Both the position numbers and the translations under genes were made by a program. The notes under the pieces were generated by a model. That model was given only the letters and a program-made list of their open reading frames with translations. It was not told the origin of the DNA and did not search any database. A DNA stretch of 8,275 nt from Archaeoglobaceae archaeon (GTDB lineage: Archaea > Halobacteriota > Archaeoglobi > Archaeoglobales > Archaeoglobaceae). The stretch covers positions 1 through 8,275 of the forward strand of contig JALVYA010000170.1 in the NCBI GenBank assembly GCA_027038095.1, given 5' to 3'. This document shows positions 1-6,759 of the stretch, in pieces (within the stretch, counting starts at the first letter, position 1; each line of letters opens with the position of its first letter).

Positions 1-515
1 AGGTAAAAGCTGATGTTGAATTCATAGATGCGATGCCCGGAATAATAGTTGACAGGGACGAAATAGCCCACAAGTACGAGCACTCGATAGAAGTTCAGCT
101 ACCGTTTCTGCAGTACATATGCAGCGACTTCAGAATAGTTCCGATATGCATGGGTTTGCAGGACGAAGAAACGGCGAGAGAAGTGGCAGCGGAGATACTT
201 ACAGCTCAGGAAAGGACGGGGAGGGATATAGTGGTTATTGCTTCAAGCGACATGCACCACTACCTGCCCGATGACCTGTGCAGGGAGAGAGATGCGAGGG
301 TAATAGAATCGATACTCTCCATGGACACGTCGAAGTTCTACCTAACGGTGAACAGCATGCAGGCGAGCGTGTGCGGCGTTGGTCCAATAGCTGTTGCCAT
401 GCTCTACGCAAAATCCAGAGGTGCGAGGGCAGAGCTTGTCGATTACTCCACGAGTGGTGATGTGGCTGACAAGAGTCAGGTGGTCGGATACGCTGCGATA
501 GCTTTTAGGATTTGA
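1..515 (+). CDS. MEMO family protein (AmmeMemoRadiSam system protein B), 3' part
   Basis: The gene enters from the left edge. The frame is open from base 3, so the ATG at 33 is an internal Met and not the start. About 170 C-terminal residues are visible, while the family is usually about 260-290 long. Family marks seen are YEHSIEVQLPFLQ (His codon 81-83), SSDMHHYL (about 247-270) and SVCGVGPIAVAML (Cys codon 372-374). In human MEMO1 a His in an EHSIE motif and a Cys in a similar CG..PI context belong to a dioxygenase-like metal site; both are kept here, and the third ligand would lie off the window. The cellular role in archaea is not established. It ends one base before the mevalonate kinase GTG, so it is very likely co-transcribed with the isoprenoid genes. 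The family assignment is firm and the function is open. Confidence 0.9.
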   Translation, partial: VKADVEFIDAMPGIIVDRDEIAHKYEHSIEVQLPFLQYICSDFRIVPICMGLQDEETAREVAAEILTAQERTGRDIVVIASSDMHHYLPDDLCRERDARVIESILSMDTSKFYLTVNSMQASVCGVGPIAVAMLYAKSRGARAELVDYSTSGDVADKSQVVGYAAIAFRI

Positions 516-516
516 A

Positions 517-1458
517 GTGCCTCCAGCCAGTATGATCTGCTCCGCTCCGGGAAAGGTGATAATCTCCGGAGAGCACTCAGTGGTTTACGGAAAGCACGCT
601 CTCGTTACTGCAGTTAACCTGAGATGCTATTCCGATGTAAGAAAATCGACCAGAGTGAGGATCTCCTCTGAACTCGGAGAAACCGGTCTGGACTTTGAAG
701 TCCACCCCTACGTGAGCTGGGCTGTAAAGCTATTCGAGGAGAAGTGCGGAAAAACGGTAACGCCGGATATAAGGATAAGAAGTGAGATTCCAGTTGCTTC
801 GGGACTCGGAAGTTCAGCAGCGGTAACTGTTTCCACACTGGCGGCTCTTGGACTTGAATACGGATTCAAACTAAGCAGAGAGGAAATTTTCGAGCTTGCG
901 AGAGAGGTTGAGCTCAAAGTTCAGGGCAGGGCGAGCGGCGTCGATTCTTTCGTTTCCACCTTTGGAGGGGCGTGGCTGATGCCCGAAAAAGAAGAGTTTA
1001 AATTTTCGGCAAAAATGCTCGTAATCAGCAGCGGCGAAAGCAGCGTCACGTCCGAAATGGTTGCCAGAGTGGCTGAGTTAAGAGAGCTTTACCCCTGTGT
1101 CGTGGAAAGAATTTTCGAGGCAATGGACAGCGTCACTCTGGAAATAAAGAGAGCCCTTGAAAGGGGAGACGAAAAAGCCCTGCACTTCCTGTTCGGGGCA
1201 AACCAGTGCATGCTGAAAGCTATTGGAGTGAGTACGTTCAGAATCGACAGCATTATTGCAGAACTCGAAAAACTCGGAATACCGGCAAAAATAACCGGAG
1301 CCGGCGGGGGTGGAAGCATTCTCGGCCTGATACCGGAAAGTCTCAGGAAGGCTGAAAAGGCTGAAAGTATTGACTGGGAAATCGAAAGGCTGGGTAAGTG
1401 TGCTGTGGTAACTCCAGAATTTGAAGGTGTCAGGCAGGAGACCGAAAGAATTCGGTGA
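517..1458 (+). CDS. mvk: mevalonate kinase
   Basis: Phosphorylates mevalonate with ATP to 5-phosphomevalonate, the entry to isoprenoid synthesis, in the cytosol. It is a GHMP-family kinase of 313 aa, near the usual archaeal length. Motif 1 is APGKVIISGEHSVVYG (Lys13, Glu19). Motif 2 is the phosphate loop PVASGLGSSAA (92-102). RASGVDSF carries the likely catalytic Asp143. Motif 3 is KITGAGGGGS (258-267). The start is uncertain. GTG 517 follows the MEMO stop by one base and has a weak AGGA upstream. ATG 532 (Met6) gives MICSAPGK, which matches the usual N-terminus of the family, but lacks a better SD. Either start leaves the kinase intact. The short distance to both neighbours points to translation from one operon transcript. 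The GHMP relatives phosphomevalonate kinase and homoserine kinase are less likely, given the GEHSVVYG motif and the neighbours. Confidence 0.93.
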   Translation: MPPASMICSAPGKVIISGEHSVVYGKHALVTAVNLRCYSDVRKSTRVRISSELGETGLDFEVHPYVSWAVKLFEEKCGKTVTPDIRIRSEIPVASGLGSSAAVTVSTLAALGLEYGFKLSREEIFELAREVELKVQGRASGVDSFVSTFGGAWLMPEKEEFKFSAKMLVISSGESSVTSEMVARVAELRELYPCVVERIFEAMDSVTLEIKRALERGDEKALHFLFGANQCMLKAIGVSTFRIDSIIAELEKLGIPAKITGAGGGGSILGLIPESLRKAEKAESIDWEIERLGKCAVVTPEFEGVRQETERIR

Positions 1459-1459
1459 T
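1454..1459 (+). promoter_or_regulatory. Shine-Dalgarno site for isopentenyl phosphate kinase, overlapping the mvk stop
   Basis: GGTGAT matches the 3' half of the archaeal consensus GGAGGTGAT and lies just before GTG 1463. Its central TGA is also the mevalonate kinase stop codon, which suggests translational coupling. It supports GTG 1463 rather than ATG 1421 as the start of the next gene. Confidence 0.7.
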
Positions 1460-1462
1460 AGC

Positions 1463-2209
1463 GTGAGGATCGTGCTGAAGCTCGGTGGAGCACTCATAAC
1501 GGACAAGCGAAGAGGCGCTTTCGACGTTGCTAAAATGGACGTGATAAACAGAATTGCGAGGGAGGTGGCGGAATCGAAGAACGGTAACGAGCTGCTTCTT
1601 GTTCACGGAGCCGGATCTTTTGGTCACCCCTACGTGGAAAAACATGGTCTGCTGGAAAAACCCACGCCGATGGGAGTTGCAGAGACGCATTTAGCGTGTG
1701 AAAGGCTGTGCGAAATCGTTTGCAGGTCTCTTGTAGAGAACGGAATTCCAGCAGTACCCCTGCATCCCCTTTCAGCATTCCGTGTTGAAGGGAAAAAACT
1801 CGTGTTTAACGAAAAGTTCTTGGAAACAATTCTCGAAAGCTTCGTCCCTGTAACACACGGAGATGTCGCATTTTTAGACGGAAAATGGGGAGTTCTTTCA
1901 GGAGATGACATAGCAGTAGAGCTTGCGGAAAGGTTCGGAGCGCAGAGGGTTGGCTTTGCGTCGAACACCGAAGTCCTCATGGACGGGGAGCCGTTAAAGG
2001 AAGTATCTCTGTCAGACGTGAAAAGGAGAATCGACACGTTCAGACTTAAGAGGGACGTTTCAGATGTTACGGGAGGAATGGCTGCAAAACTGCTGAAAAT
2101 AGAAAAAATAGCTGGAAAAGCAGAAGTGTTTATATTTAGCGGGTTGAAAGAAGGAAACGTCTCAGCCTTCCTGAAGGGCGAAGAAGTCGGGACGAGAATA
2201 CTGCCTTAG
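1463..2209 (+). CDS. isopentenyl phosphate kinase
   Basis: Converts isopentenyl phosphate plus ATP to isopentenyl diphosphate, the last step before the C5 building block in archaeal mevalonate routes. The product is 248 aa and belongs to the amino acid kinase fold. Visible motifs are LKLGGALITDK (Lys6, Gly8-Gly9, Lys15), HGAGSFGHP (48-56), SGDD (146-149) and DVTGGM (201-206). His55 aligns with the His of the FGHP motif (His60 in the Methanocaldococcus jannaschii enzyme) that marks isopentenyl phosphate kinases among these kinases. The frame is also open from ATG 1421, but that would overlap mvk by 38 bases and add residues with no family match. GTG 1463, with GGTG six bases upstream, starts the protein directly at VRIVLKLGG. 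It lies four bases after mvk and eleven before the isomerase, inside the operon. Confidence 0.94.
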   Translation: MRIVLKLGGALITDKRRGAFDVAKMDVINRIAREVAESKNGNELLLVHGAGSFGHPYVEKHGLLEKPTPMGVAETHLACERLCEIVCRSLVENGIPAVPLHPLSAFRVEGKKLVFNEKFLETILESFVPVTHGDVAFLDGKWGVLSGDDIAVELAERFGAQRVGFASNTEVLMDGEPLKEVSLSDVKRRIDTFRLKRDVSDVTGGMAAKLLKIEKIAGKAEVFIFSGLKEGNVSAFLKGEEVGTRILP

Positions 2210-2210
2210 C

Positions 2211-2216
2211 AGGTGG
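2211..2216 (+). promoter_or_regulatory. Shine-Dalgarno site for IPP isomerase
   Basis: AGGTGG sits between the kinase stop codon and ATG 2221, with four bases before the start codon. It fixes the isomerase start within an 11-base gap. Confidence 0.7.
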
Positions 2217-2220
2217 AACG

Positions 2221-3282
2221 ATGGAAACCTCTAACAGAAAGCTCGAACACATAAAGATATGCCTGCAGGAAAAGGTTGAATCGGACTATTCTGGCTTTGA
2301 AGATGTCATGCTCATACACAGCGCTCTGCCAGAGCTAAATCTGGAGGACATCGACACGGGTGTGGAGTTTCTGGGAAAGAAACTTTCAGCTCCTGTACTG
2401 ATAGCTTCAATGACAGGCGGGCACAGGGATGCGAAGGTGATTAACAGAAACCTCGCAGCTGCCGTCGAAGAGCTTGGACTTGGAATGGGCGTCGGCAGTC
2501 AGAGAGCAGCCATAGAAAGACCGGAGCTCGCAGACAGCTTCAGCGTGGTAAGAGAGTACGCACCGAAGGCATTCATTTACGCAAACATAGGAGTTGCTCA
2601 GCTCCTGGAGGATTTAGAGGTTGCTGATAAAGCCGTGGAAATGATAGACGCCGACGCTCTGGCAATCCATTTAAACTTTCTGCAGGAAGCGATACAGCCA
2701 GAAGGAGACACGAATGCTGAAGGCTGTTTAAACGCGATAGAAGAGGTGTGCTCATCCCTCAAAGTTCCTGTAATAATCAAGGAAACGGGAGCCGGCATAT
2801 CGAGGGAAGTTGCTTTGGCCGTGAAAAAAGCCGGAGCTTCGGCAATTGACGTTGGTGGTAAGGGGGGGACTAGCTGGAGCGGAGTTGAAGTCTACAGAAC
2901 CAGCGGGCTGTGGAGGGATGTTGGCAGGGACTTCTGGAACTGGGGAATACCGACGGCGTTCTGCGTTGTCGACTGTTCCGACGTCTTGCCGACAATAGCC
3001 ACCGGAGGAATCAGAAGTGGAATTGACGTGGCAAAAGCCATAGCTCTCGGAGCCAGACTTGCGAGCTCAGCTCTTCCGTTCCTGAGGCCTGCAACGATAT
3101 CGAGCAGTGAAGTGGTGGAAAAGCTCAAGTACTTCCTGCAGGGGCTCAGAGTGGCCATGTTTCTTACGTCATCAAGAAGGGTTGACGATCTAAAGGGGAA
3201 AGTCTTTATCACCGGAAAGCTGAAGGAGTGGATGGAGTACAGGATGAAGTCCAGATCAGAATGTGGTGCTGTTAAAGGCTGA
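2221..3282 (+). CDS. fni: type 2 isopentenyl-diphosphate delta-isomerase (FMN-dependent)
   Basis: Interconverts isopentenyl and dimethylallyl diphosphate with reduced FMN, NADPH and Mg2+; cytosolic TIM barrel. The length of 353 aa is usual for the family. Motifs in order are SMTGGH (63-68), GVGSQR (90-95), HLNFLQE (150-156) with the active-site Gln155 and the Mg-binding Glu156, KETG (187-190), DVGGKGGTSW (210-219) and ATGGIRSG (260-267), the flavin phosphate loop. The short C-terminal tail after about residue 340 is charged and has no motif. It is unrelated to the Nudix-type isomerase (type 1). Its place between the kinase that makes IPP and the prenyltransferase that needs both isomers fits the reaction order. 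In some archaeal mevalonate clusters a metallo-beta-lactamase RNase gene follows the isomerase; here the prenyltransferase follows directly. Confidence 0.96.
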   Translation: METSNRKLEHIKICLQEKVESDYSGFEDVMLIHSALPELNLEDIDTGVEFLGKKLSAPVLIASMTGGHRDAKVINRNLAAAVEELGLGMGVGSQRAAIERPELADSFSVVREYAPKAFIYANIGVAQLLEDLEVADKAVEMIDADALAIHLNFLQEAIQPEGDTNAEGCLNAIEEVCSSLKVPVIIKETGAGISREVALAVKKAGASAIDVGGKGGTSWSGVEVYRTSGLWRDVGRDFWNWGIPTAFCVVDCSDVLPTIATGGIRSGIDVAKAIALGARLASSALPFLRPATISSSEVVEKLKYFLQGLRVAMFLTSSRRVDDLKGKVFITGKLKEWMEYRMKSRSECGAVKG

Positions 3283-3296
3283 AATGTTGGAATGCC

Positions 3297-3302
3297 GGAG
3301 GT
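3297..3302 (+). promoter_or_regulatory. strong Shine-Dalgarno site for the prenyltransferase
   Basis: GGAGGT, with six bases before ATG 3309, is the strongest ribosome binding site in the operon. It settles the start of the prenyl diphosphate synthase. Confidence 0.8.
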
Positions 3303-3308
3303 CAGTCC

Positions 3309-4286
3309 ATGCCAGAATACAAGGAAATCGTAGAAGAAGTAAAGAAAAGGGGAAAAATAATAAACAGGGCAATAGACGAGTTTCTTCCAGTAAAAGAGCC
3401 TGAAGGACTTTACAGAGCTGCGAGACACCTGATAGATGCAGGGGGCAAGAGGTTAAGACCGGTTATGTGTTTGCTGGCATCTGAAGCAGTTGGTATGGAA
3501 GAAAACAGGGCAGTAAAAGCTGCAGTCGCAGTTGAAACGATACACAACTTCACGCTGATCCACGATGACATAATGGACAGAGACGAGATGAGGAGAGGCG
3601 TAAAAACCGTGCATACTCTTTACGGAGAACCAACGGCAATACTTGCCGGAGACACTCTGTTTGCCAGAGCTTTCAGCATACTTGCAGGTGATGAACATCC
3701 AGCCGAAAACGTTGTGAAAGCGTGCAGGATGCTCGCTGACGTTTGCGTGGAGATATGTGAAGGGCAGTACATAGACATGAGCTTCGAGAGCAGGAAACTC
3801 GGTGAGGTGAGCGAAGAGGAGTACCTTGAGATGGTCAGAAAAAAGACTGCCGCTTTAATTGCGTGCTCCTGCGCAATACCCGCAGTGCTGGCGGGAAAAG
3901 AAGATTATGCGAAGCACCTCTGGAACTTTGGAGAGAAGTGTGGCATCGGTTTTCAGATTCACGACGACGTTCTTGACCTTGTGGGAAGAGAAAAAATTGG
4001 AAAGGACTGGGGCAGTGACATAGTTGAGGGAAAGAAAACGCTTATAGTAATAAAAGCTTCTGAAATGGGCGTAAACATCCCGGTTTTTGGAAAGGGGAGA
4101 GCTGAAAAAGGTGAAATTGAAGAGGCAGTGAAGACGCTCGAGGAGTGCGGAGCCATAGACTACGCCAGAAAGAGAGCAAGAGAGTTCGTAGAGAGGGGCA
4201 AGGTGGAACTCAGAAAGCTTCCGGAAAGCAGAGCGAGGTATATACTCGAGGGAATAGCGGATTACCTCGTTTCGAGGGACTACTGA
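3309..4286 (+). CDS. short-chain polyprenyl diphosphate synthase, probably geranylgeranyl diphosphate synthase
   Basis: Adds IPP units to DMAPP to make the C20 (possibly also C15) diphosphate used for archaeal membrane lipids. The product is a 325-aa all-alpha trans-prenyltransferase. GGKRLRP (45-51) is the usual IPP-binding stretch. The first Asp-rich motif is HDDIMD (Asp86, Asp87, Asp90), and the second is FQIHDDVLD (215-223) with Asp219, Asp220 and Asp223. The fifth residue before the first Asp-rich motif is Phe81 and the motif has no two-residue insertion. That is the pattern described for archaeal (type I) GGPP synthases, so C20 is the likely product, although bifunctional FPP/GGPP enzymes share it. 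A small variation is His218, where many relatives have Gln. It is the last gene of the isoprenoid operon; no strong terminator is seen after it. Confidence 0.93.
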   Translation: MPEYKEIVEEVKKRGKIINRAIDEFLPVKEPEGLYRAARHLIDAGGKRLRPVMCLLASEAVGMEENRAVKAAVAVETIHNFTLIHDDIMDRDEMRRGVKTVHTLYGEPTAILAGDTLFARAFSILAGDEHPAENVVKACRMLADVCVEICEGQYIDMSFESRKLGEVSEEEYLEMVRKKTAALIACSCAIPAVLAGKEDYAKHLWNFGEKCGIGFQIHDDVLDLVGREKIGKDWGSDIVEGKKTLIVIKASEMGVNIPVFGKGRAEKGEIEEAVKTLEECGAIDYARKRAREFVERGKVELRKLPESRARYILEGIADYLVSRDY

Positions 4287-4405
4287 TTATTGATTACGTT
4301 TTGAACTCGCTCAGGATTTCGCTGATCAGCTCTTTTGCCGATTAACATCTTGCGCATAAATGTTTTCAGCAGAAAGTATTTAATACCTTGAATGCTAACA
4401 TATCC
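4287..4405 (+). other. spacer between prenyltransferase and 7S RNA
   Basis: This 119-base spacer holds the 7S RNA promoter at its right end and a perfect 10-bp palindrome, GCTGATCAGC (4321-4330), followed by TCTTTT. The palindrome might end the operon transcript but is not a convincing terminator. No gene with a start codon and ribosome binding site was found. Confidence 0.5.
4371..4385 (+). promoter_or_regulatory. BRE/TATA promoter of the 7S RNA
   Basis: A purine-rich AGAAAG (4371-4376) is followed by TATTTAATA (4377-4385). The centre of the box is about 25 bases before the first base of helix 1 of the 7S RNA (4406), the normal archaeal distance. It shows that the RNA has its own promoter rather than being read only from the upstream operon. 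Confidence 0.75.
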
Positions 4406-4716
4406 GGTGGGCTAGGCTGGGGGGTTCGGCGTCCCCTGTGACCCGAAACCGTCGGTATGCGGGAGCCGAAGCCGAGGGAAGGCCCACCAAGCGGGGAGTT
4501 CCGCCTTACCCGGCTCCGTAGAGTCCCCGTCCTGAAGGGTCGGCGGTTACGGCTGGGCTATCCGGAGGGATTGTCCGCCGTATTTGCCGGGGGAATCGGC
4601 CCAGGCCCGGAAGGGAGCAGGCTAACCCCGGACGTTCGGCGCTTTCAGGGTAGCGGGGAGGAGGAGCCGGGCAGGGCATCTCCCCGTAAGGTGGGTCGAC
4701 CCGAGGCGTGCCCACC
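4406..4716 (+). ncRNA. ffs: signal recognition particle 7S RNA
   Basis: RNA scaffold of the archaeal signal recognition particle, binding SRP19 and SRP54 and directing ribosomes to the membrane. The ends close as helix 1: GGTGGGC (4406-4412) pairs with GCCCACC (4710-4716), a feature of archaeal 7S RNA. Helix 6 is ATCC-GGAG-GGAT (4560-4571) with the GGAG tetraloop recognised by SRP19. Helix 8 is CCC-GGAA-GGG (4606-4615), followed by the AGCAG of the SRP54-binding internal loop (4616-4620). The 5' domain has the TGTGACCCGAAACC stretch (4437-4450) between helices 3 and 4. At about 311 nt its length is normal for archaea. The segment is much richer in G+C than its flanks, as expected for a structured RNA in a thermophile. 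A long open reading frame across part of it is incidental. Confidence 0.96.
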
Positions 4717-4721
4717 TTTTT
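4717..4721 (+). terminator. T-run terminator of the 7S RNA
   Basis: Five T residues follow directly after the last base pair of helix 1, a typical archaeal U-run stop for a structured RNA. Confidence 0.65.
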
Positions 4722-4867
4722 ACTTCATCCTTACCTGCAGTCACTGCCTTACCCGGTTACACAGCATTCAAAAACTCCAGATCATCATTCCAATCCAAAC
4801 TGTTTTTAGCAATTTCACCAAAAAAACAACACTGTTGAAAGGTGAAAACAGGACAGAGAAGTGTAAA

Positions 4868-6361
4868 ATGCACGCTGAACACAACCCCCTGTTCAAGAGG
4901 TGGAGAAAGGGAGATAAAAGAGTGGCGTTAGTTTACCCCAGCAGCTACGCAAGCGGAATAGCGAACATCGGGTTGCAGCAGATTTACGCTGAGGTCAACT
5001 CAACCGAAGGATTCGTGTGCGAGAGGTTCTACAGAGACGTCTTTGACTGCACGAGAAGCGTCGAAACGGGAACGCACATAAAGGACTTTGACGTCATACT
5101 GTTTTCAGTTCAGTTCGAAGAAGACTACTTCAGAATTGCGAAAATGCTGTCCATGCTTGAGAATACAAAAGCTGTAAGGGTTGCAGGAGGCCCGTGCGTC
5201 ATCGAAAATCCCCTGCCACTCACGCCCTACTTCGACTACTTTTACATGGGTGAGGCAGATTGCGACGTGGAAAGACTGCTTGAGGTCGCTGTCAGCGATA
5301 CTGAGGATGAAAACATACTGAAATCAGAAACCGTTCTGGAGCTATCGAATTCGGAATGTAAGGTAAACGTCAGAAAGGCCAGACTCGAATCGCACCTCAC
5401 GGAACAGATAGTCGGTGAAGGTGTTTATGGGGAATGCTACCTGATAGAGGTTGGGAGAGGTTGCAGGAGAAGCTGCAGCTTTTGCGTGGTCAGACAGATA
5501 TACTCGCCCTGCAGGTGGAGAGACCGGAAAACAATAGTCGAAGTTGGCAGGAGGGCAAAAAACGTCTGCAAAAAAGTCGCTTTGATTTCTCCTTCCGTTA
5601 CAGATCATCCGGAGGCAAAGGAGTTCATGTGGGAGCTCGTAAACATGGGCCTTGAAGTTTCACCTTCATCCATGAGGGTGGACACGATAGATCAGGAGAT
5701 GGCCGAACTCCTCGTGGCCTGTGGGCAGAAAAGCGTTACAATTGCGCCAGAAGCTGGAAGCGAAAGAATGAGGAGAGTTTTGAGAAAGGGAATCAGTGAG
5801 GAAGACATCTTTGAAGCCGTGAACTGCATTAAAGGAAAAATCGACAACGTAAAGATGTACTACATGATTGGTCTGCCCGGAGAGAGCGATGAAGACATCG
5901 ACGCAATTCTCAGGCTGACGGAGAAGGTTAAAAAGTCCGGTTTCAGGGTCAGCGTTTCCGTGAACCCATTAGTTCCCAAACCGCACACCCCACTGCAGTT
6001 TGCACCTTTTGGCGGTGTGTTTGAAGGCAAGCACGGAAAAAACGCTCTGAACTCAATTAAAGAGCTGAAGAGAAAGACCAGACTTCTGGAAAAAGGGTTC
6101 AGAAAACTGGGAGTTAAAGCAAATGTTGAAAAACCCGAGGACTTTGCCGTGCAGACAATACTTTCGAGGGGCGATGCAGAAGTTGGAAAAGCTCTGCTTT
6201 ACGGAAAGAGCAGGCTGTTAAGGAACTTCCGTAACATGCTCGGGGAAGTTAGCTTTGACAGGCTGCCCTGGGAGTTCATAAACCACGGCTACAGTTCAAG
6301 CAGAATCAGGAGGGAGTACGAAAGGTTACTGGAAATCGCTCTCAAAACAGTTGCAGTGTAG
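4868..6361 (+). CDS. radical SAM protein with N-terminal B12-binding-like domain
   Basis: Product of 497 aa. Residues about 18-140 look like a B12-binding-like Rossmann domain (VALVYPSSYASG, a DVILFSVQFEEDYF strand-helix, VAGGPCVIENPLP at 105-117), but no DxHxxG cobalamin-ligand motif is seen. The radical SAM core covers about 190-400. GCRRSCSFC gives CxxxCxxC (Cys199, Cys203, Cys206) for the 4Fe-4S cluster, followed by APEAGSER (293-300), YYMIGLPGESDED (331-343) and VPKPHTPLQ (369-377). This order resembles uncharacterised archaeal MJ0865-like proteins and the bacterial family with APEAGSER and PKPHTP motifs. The substrate is unknown. The frame is open back to 4457 through the 7S RNA, but ATG 4868 is the first Met after that RNA that leads into the family's N-terminal strand. 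The nearest GGTGA (4841-4845) is too far away to be its ordinary ribosome binding site. A candidate TATA-like TTTTTA lies at 4803-4808. It converges on pth2 with 21 bases between. Confidence 0.85.
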   Translation: MHAEHNPLFKRWRKGDKRVALVYPSSYASGIANIGLQQIYAEVNSTEGFVCERFYRDVFDCTRSVETGTHIKDFDVILFSVQFEEDYFRIAKMLSMLENTKAVRVAGGPCVIENPLPLTPYFDYFYMGEADCDVERLLEVAVSDTEDENILKSETVLELSNSECKVNVRKARLESHLTEQIVGEGVYGECYLIEVGRGCRRSCSFCVVRQIYSPCRWRDRKTIVEVGRRAKNVCKKVALISPSVTDHPEAKEFMWELVNMGLEVSPSSMRVDTIDQEMAELLVACGQKSVTIAPEAGSERMRRVLRKGISEEDIFEAVNCIKGKIDNVKMYYMIGLPGESDEDIDAILRLTEKVKKSGFRVSVSVNPLVPKPHTPLQFAPFGGVFEGKHGKNALNSIKELKRKTRLLEKGFRKLGVKANVEKPEDFAVQTILSRGDAEVGKALLYGKSRLLRNFRNMLGEVSFDRLPWEFINHGYSSSRIRREYERLLEIALKTVAV

Positions 6362-6382
6362 CTTACAGCAAACTCTGTGTGG

Positions 6383-6727
6383 TTACCTGAAAAGGGGCAG
6401 ATTCCCTGTTATCCTGTCTATTTTTCTTTCCTCGTCCGGCCCTATTACGAGGGCTGTAGGCGTACCCGGAGGCACCTCAGTCAGGCCCGCATCTCTCACA
6501 ACTTCCGCAACGAGACCAGCTCTCCTCGCTCTATCCCTCAGCTCAAAAAGCTCTCTTTCGCTGTTAACCCTTAAAGCTATCTTCTTCTGCCCTTCGAACT
6601 TCCATTTTTCGATTATCCGTTTATCCGAGAGCTCGTATCCGATGACTGCTGCATGCGCAGCCTGAACAGCCAGTTTACCCCTCGAAAGTTTTAAGTCTCC
6701 TCTCAGAACTATTACCTGCTTGTACAT
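6383..6727 (-). CDS. pth2: peptidyl-tRNA hydrolase, Pth2 type
   Basis: Releases peptides from peptidyl-tRNA that has dropped off ribosomes; cytosolic. The length of 114 aa is typical of archaeal Pth2. It opens with MYKQVIVLRGDLKLSRGKLA and continues VQAAHAAV, giving conserved Lys18 and His25. The second half has the family's signature VVRDAGLTEVPPGTPTALVIGP (76-97) with Asp79 and Thr83 in the expected active-site places. It is unrelated to bacterial Pth. ATG 6727 is the start; a GAGGT lies ten bases before it and a TATA-like GTTAAAAC about 28 bases before it, so both an SD-led and a leaderless reading are possible. It is 61 bases after the small gene upstream on the same strand. Confidence 0.96.
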   Translation of the reverse strand: MYKQVIVLRGDLKLSRGKLAVQAAHAAVIGYELSDKRIIEKWKFEGQKKIALRVNSERELFELRDRARRAGLVAEVVRDAGLTEVPPGTPTALVIGPDEERKIDRITGNLPLFR

Positions 6728-6751
6728 TTCCGATCTGACCTCTCGCTCGCC

Positions 6752-6759
6752 GTTTTAAC
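6752..6759 (-). promoter_or_regulatory. candidate TATA box of pth2
   Basis: Read on the minus strand the element is GTTAAAAC, centred about 28 bases before ATG 6727. At normal archaeal spacing the transcript would start at or just before the ATG. The match to a TATA consensus is moderate. Confidence 0.45.

Noticed and set aside
1421..1462. ATG 1421 as start of isopentenyl phosphate kinase
   Set aside because: It would overlap mvk by 38 bases and add 14 residues before the family's normal N-terminal strand; GTG 1463 has a well-placed GGTG.
1078..1506. Long minus-strand frames opposite mvk, ipk and fni
   Set aside because: They are Ser/Phe/Pro-rich, lie opposite conserved genes and have no motifs; typical shadows of purine-rich coding strands.
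4287..4405. C/D box or other small RNA in the spacer before the 7S RNA
   Set aside because: No C box and D box pair at workable spacing was found, and the promoter and palindrome account for the visible structure.
4457..4867. N-terminal extension of the radical SAM protein from ATG 4457
   Set aside because: It is encoded by the 7S RNA and its spacer, has low-complexity Gly/Pro/Arg composition and resembles no protein domain.
1..6361. MEMO plus radical SAM as an AmmeMemoRadiSam set
   Set aside because: The radical SAM protein here has a B12-like domain and APEAGSER/PKPHTP motifs of another subfamily. It lies beyond the 7S RNA in a separate unit, and no AMMECR1 gene is seen.
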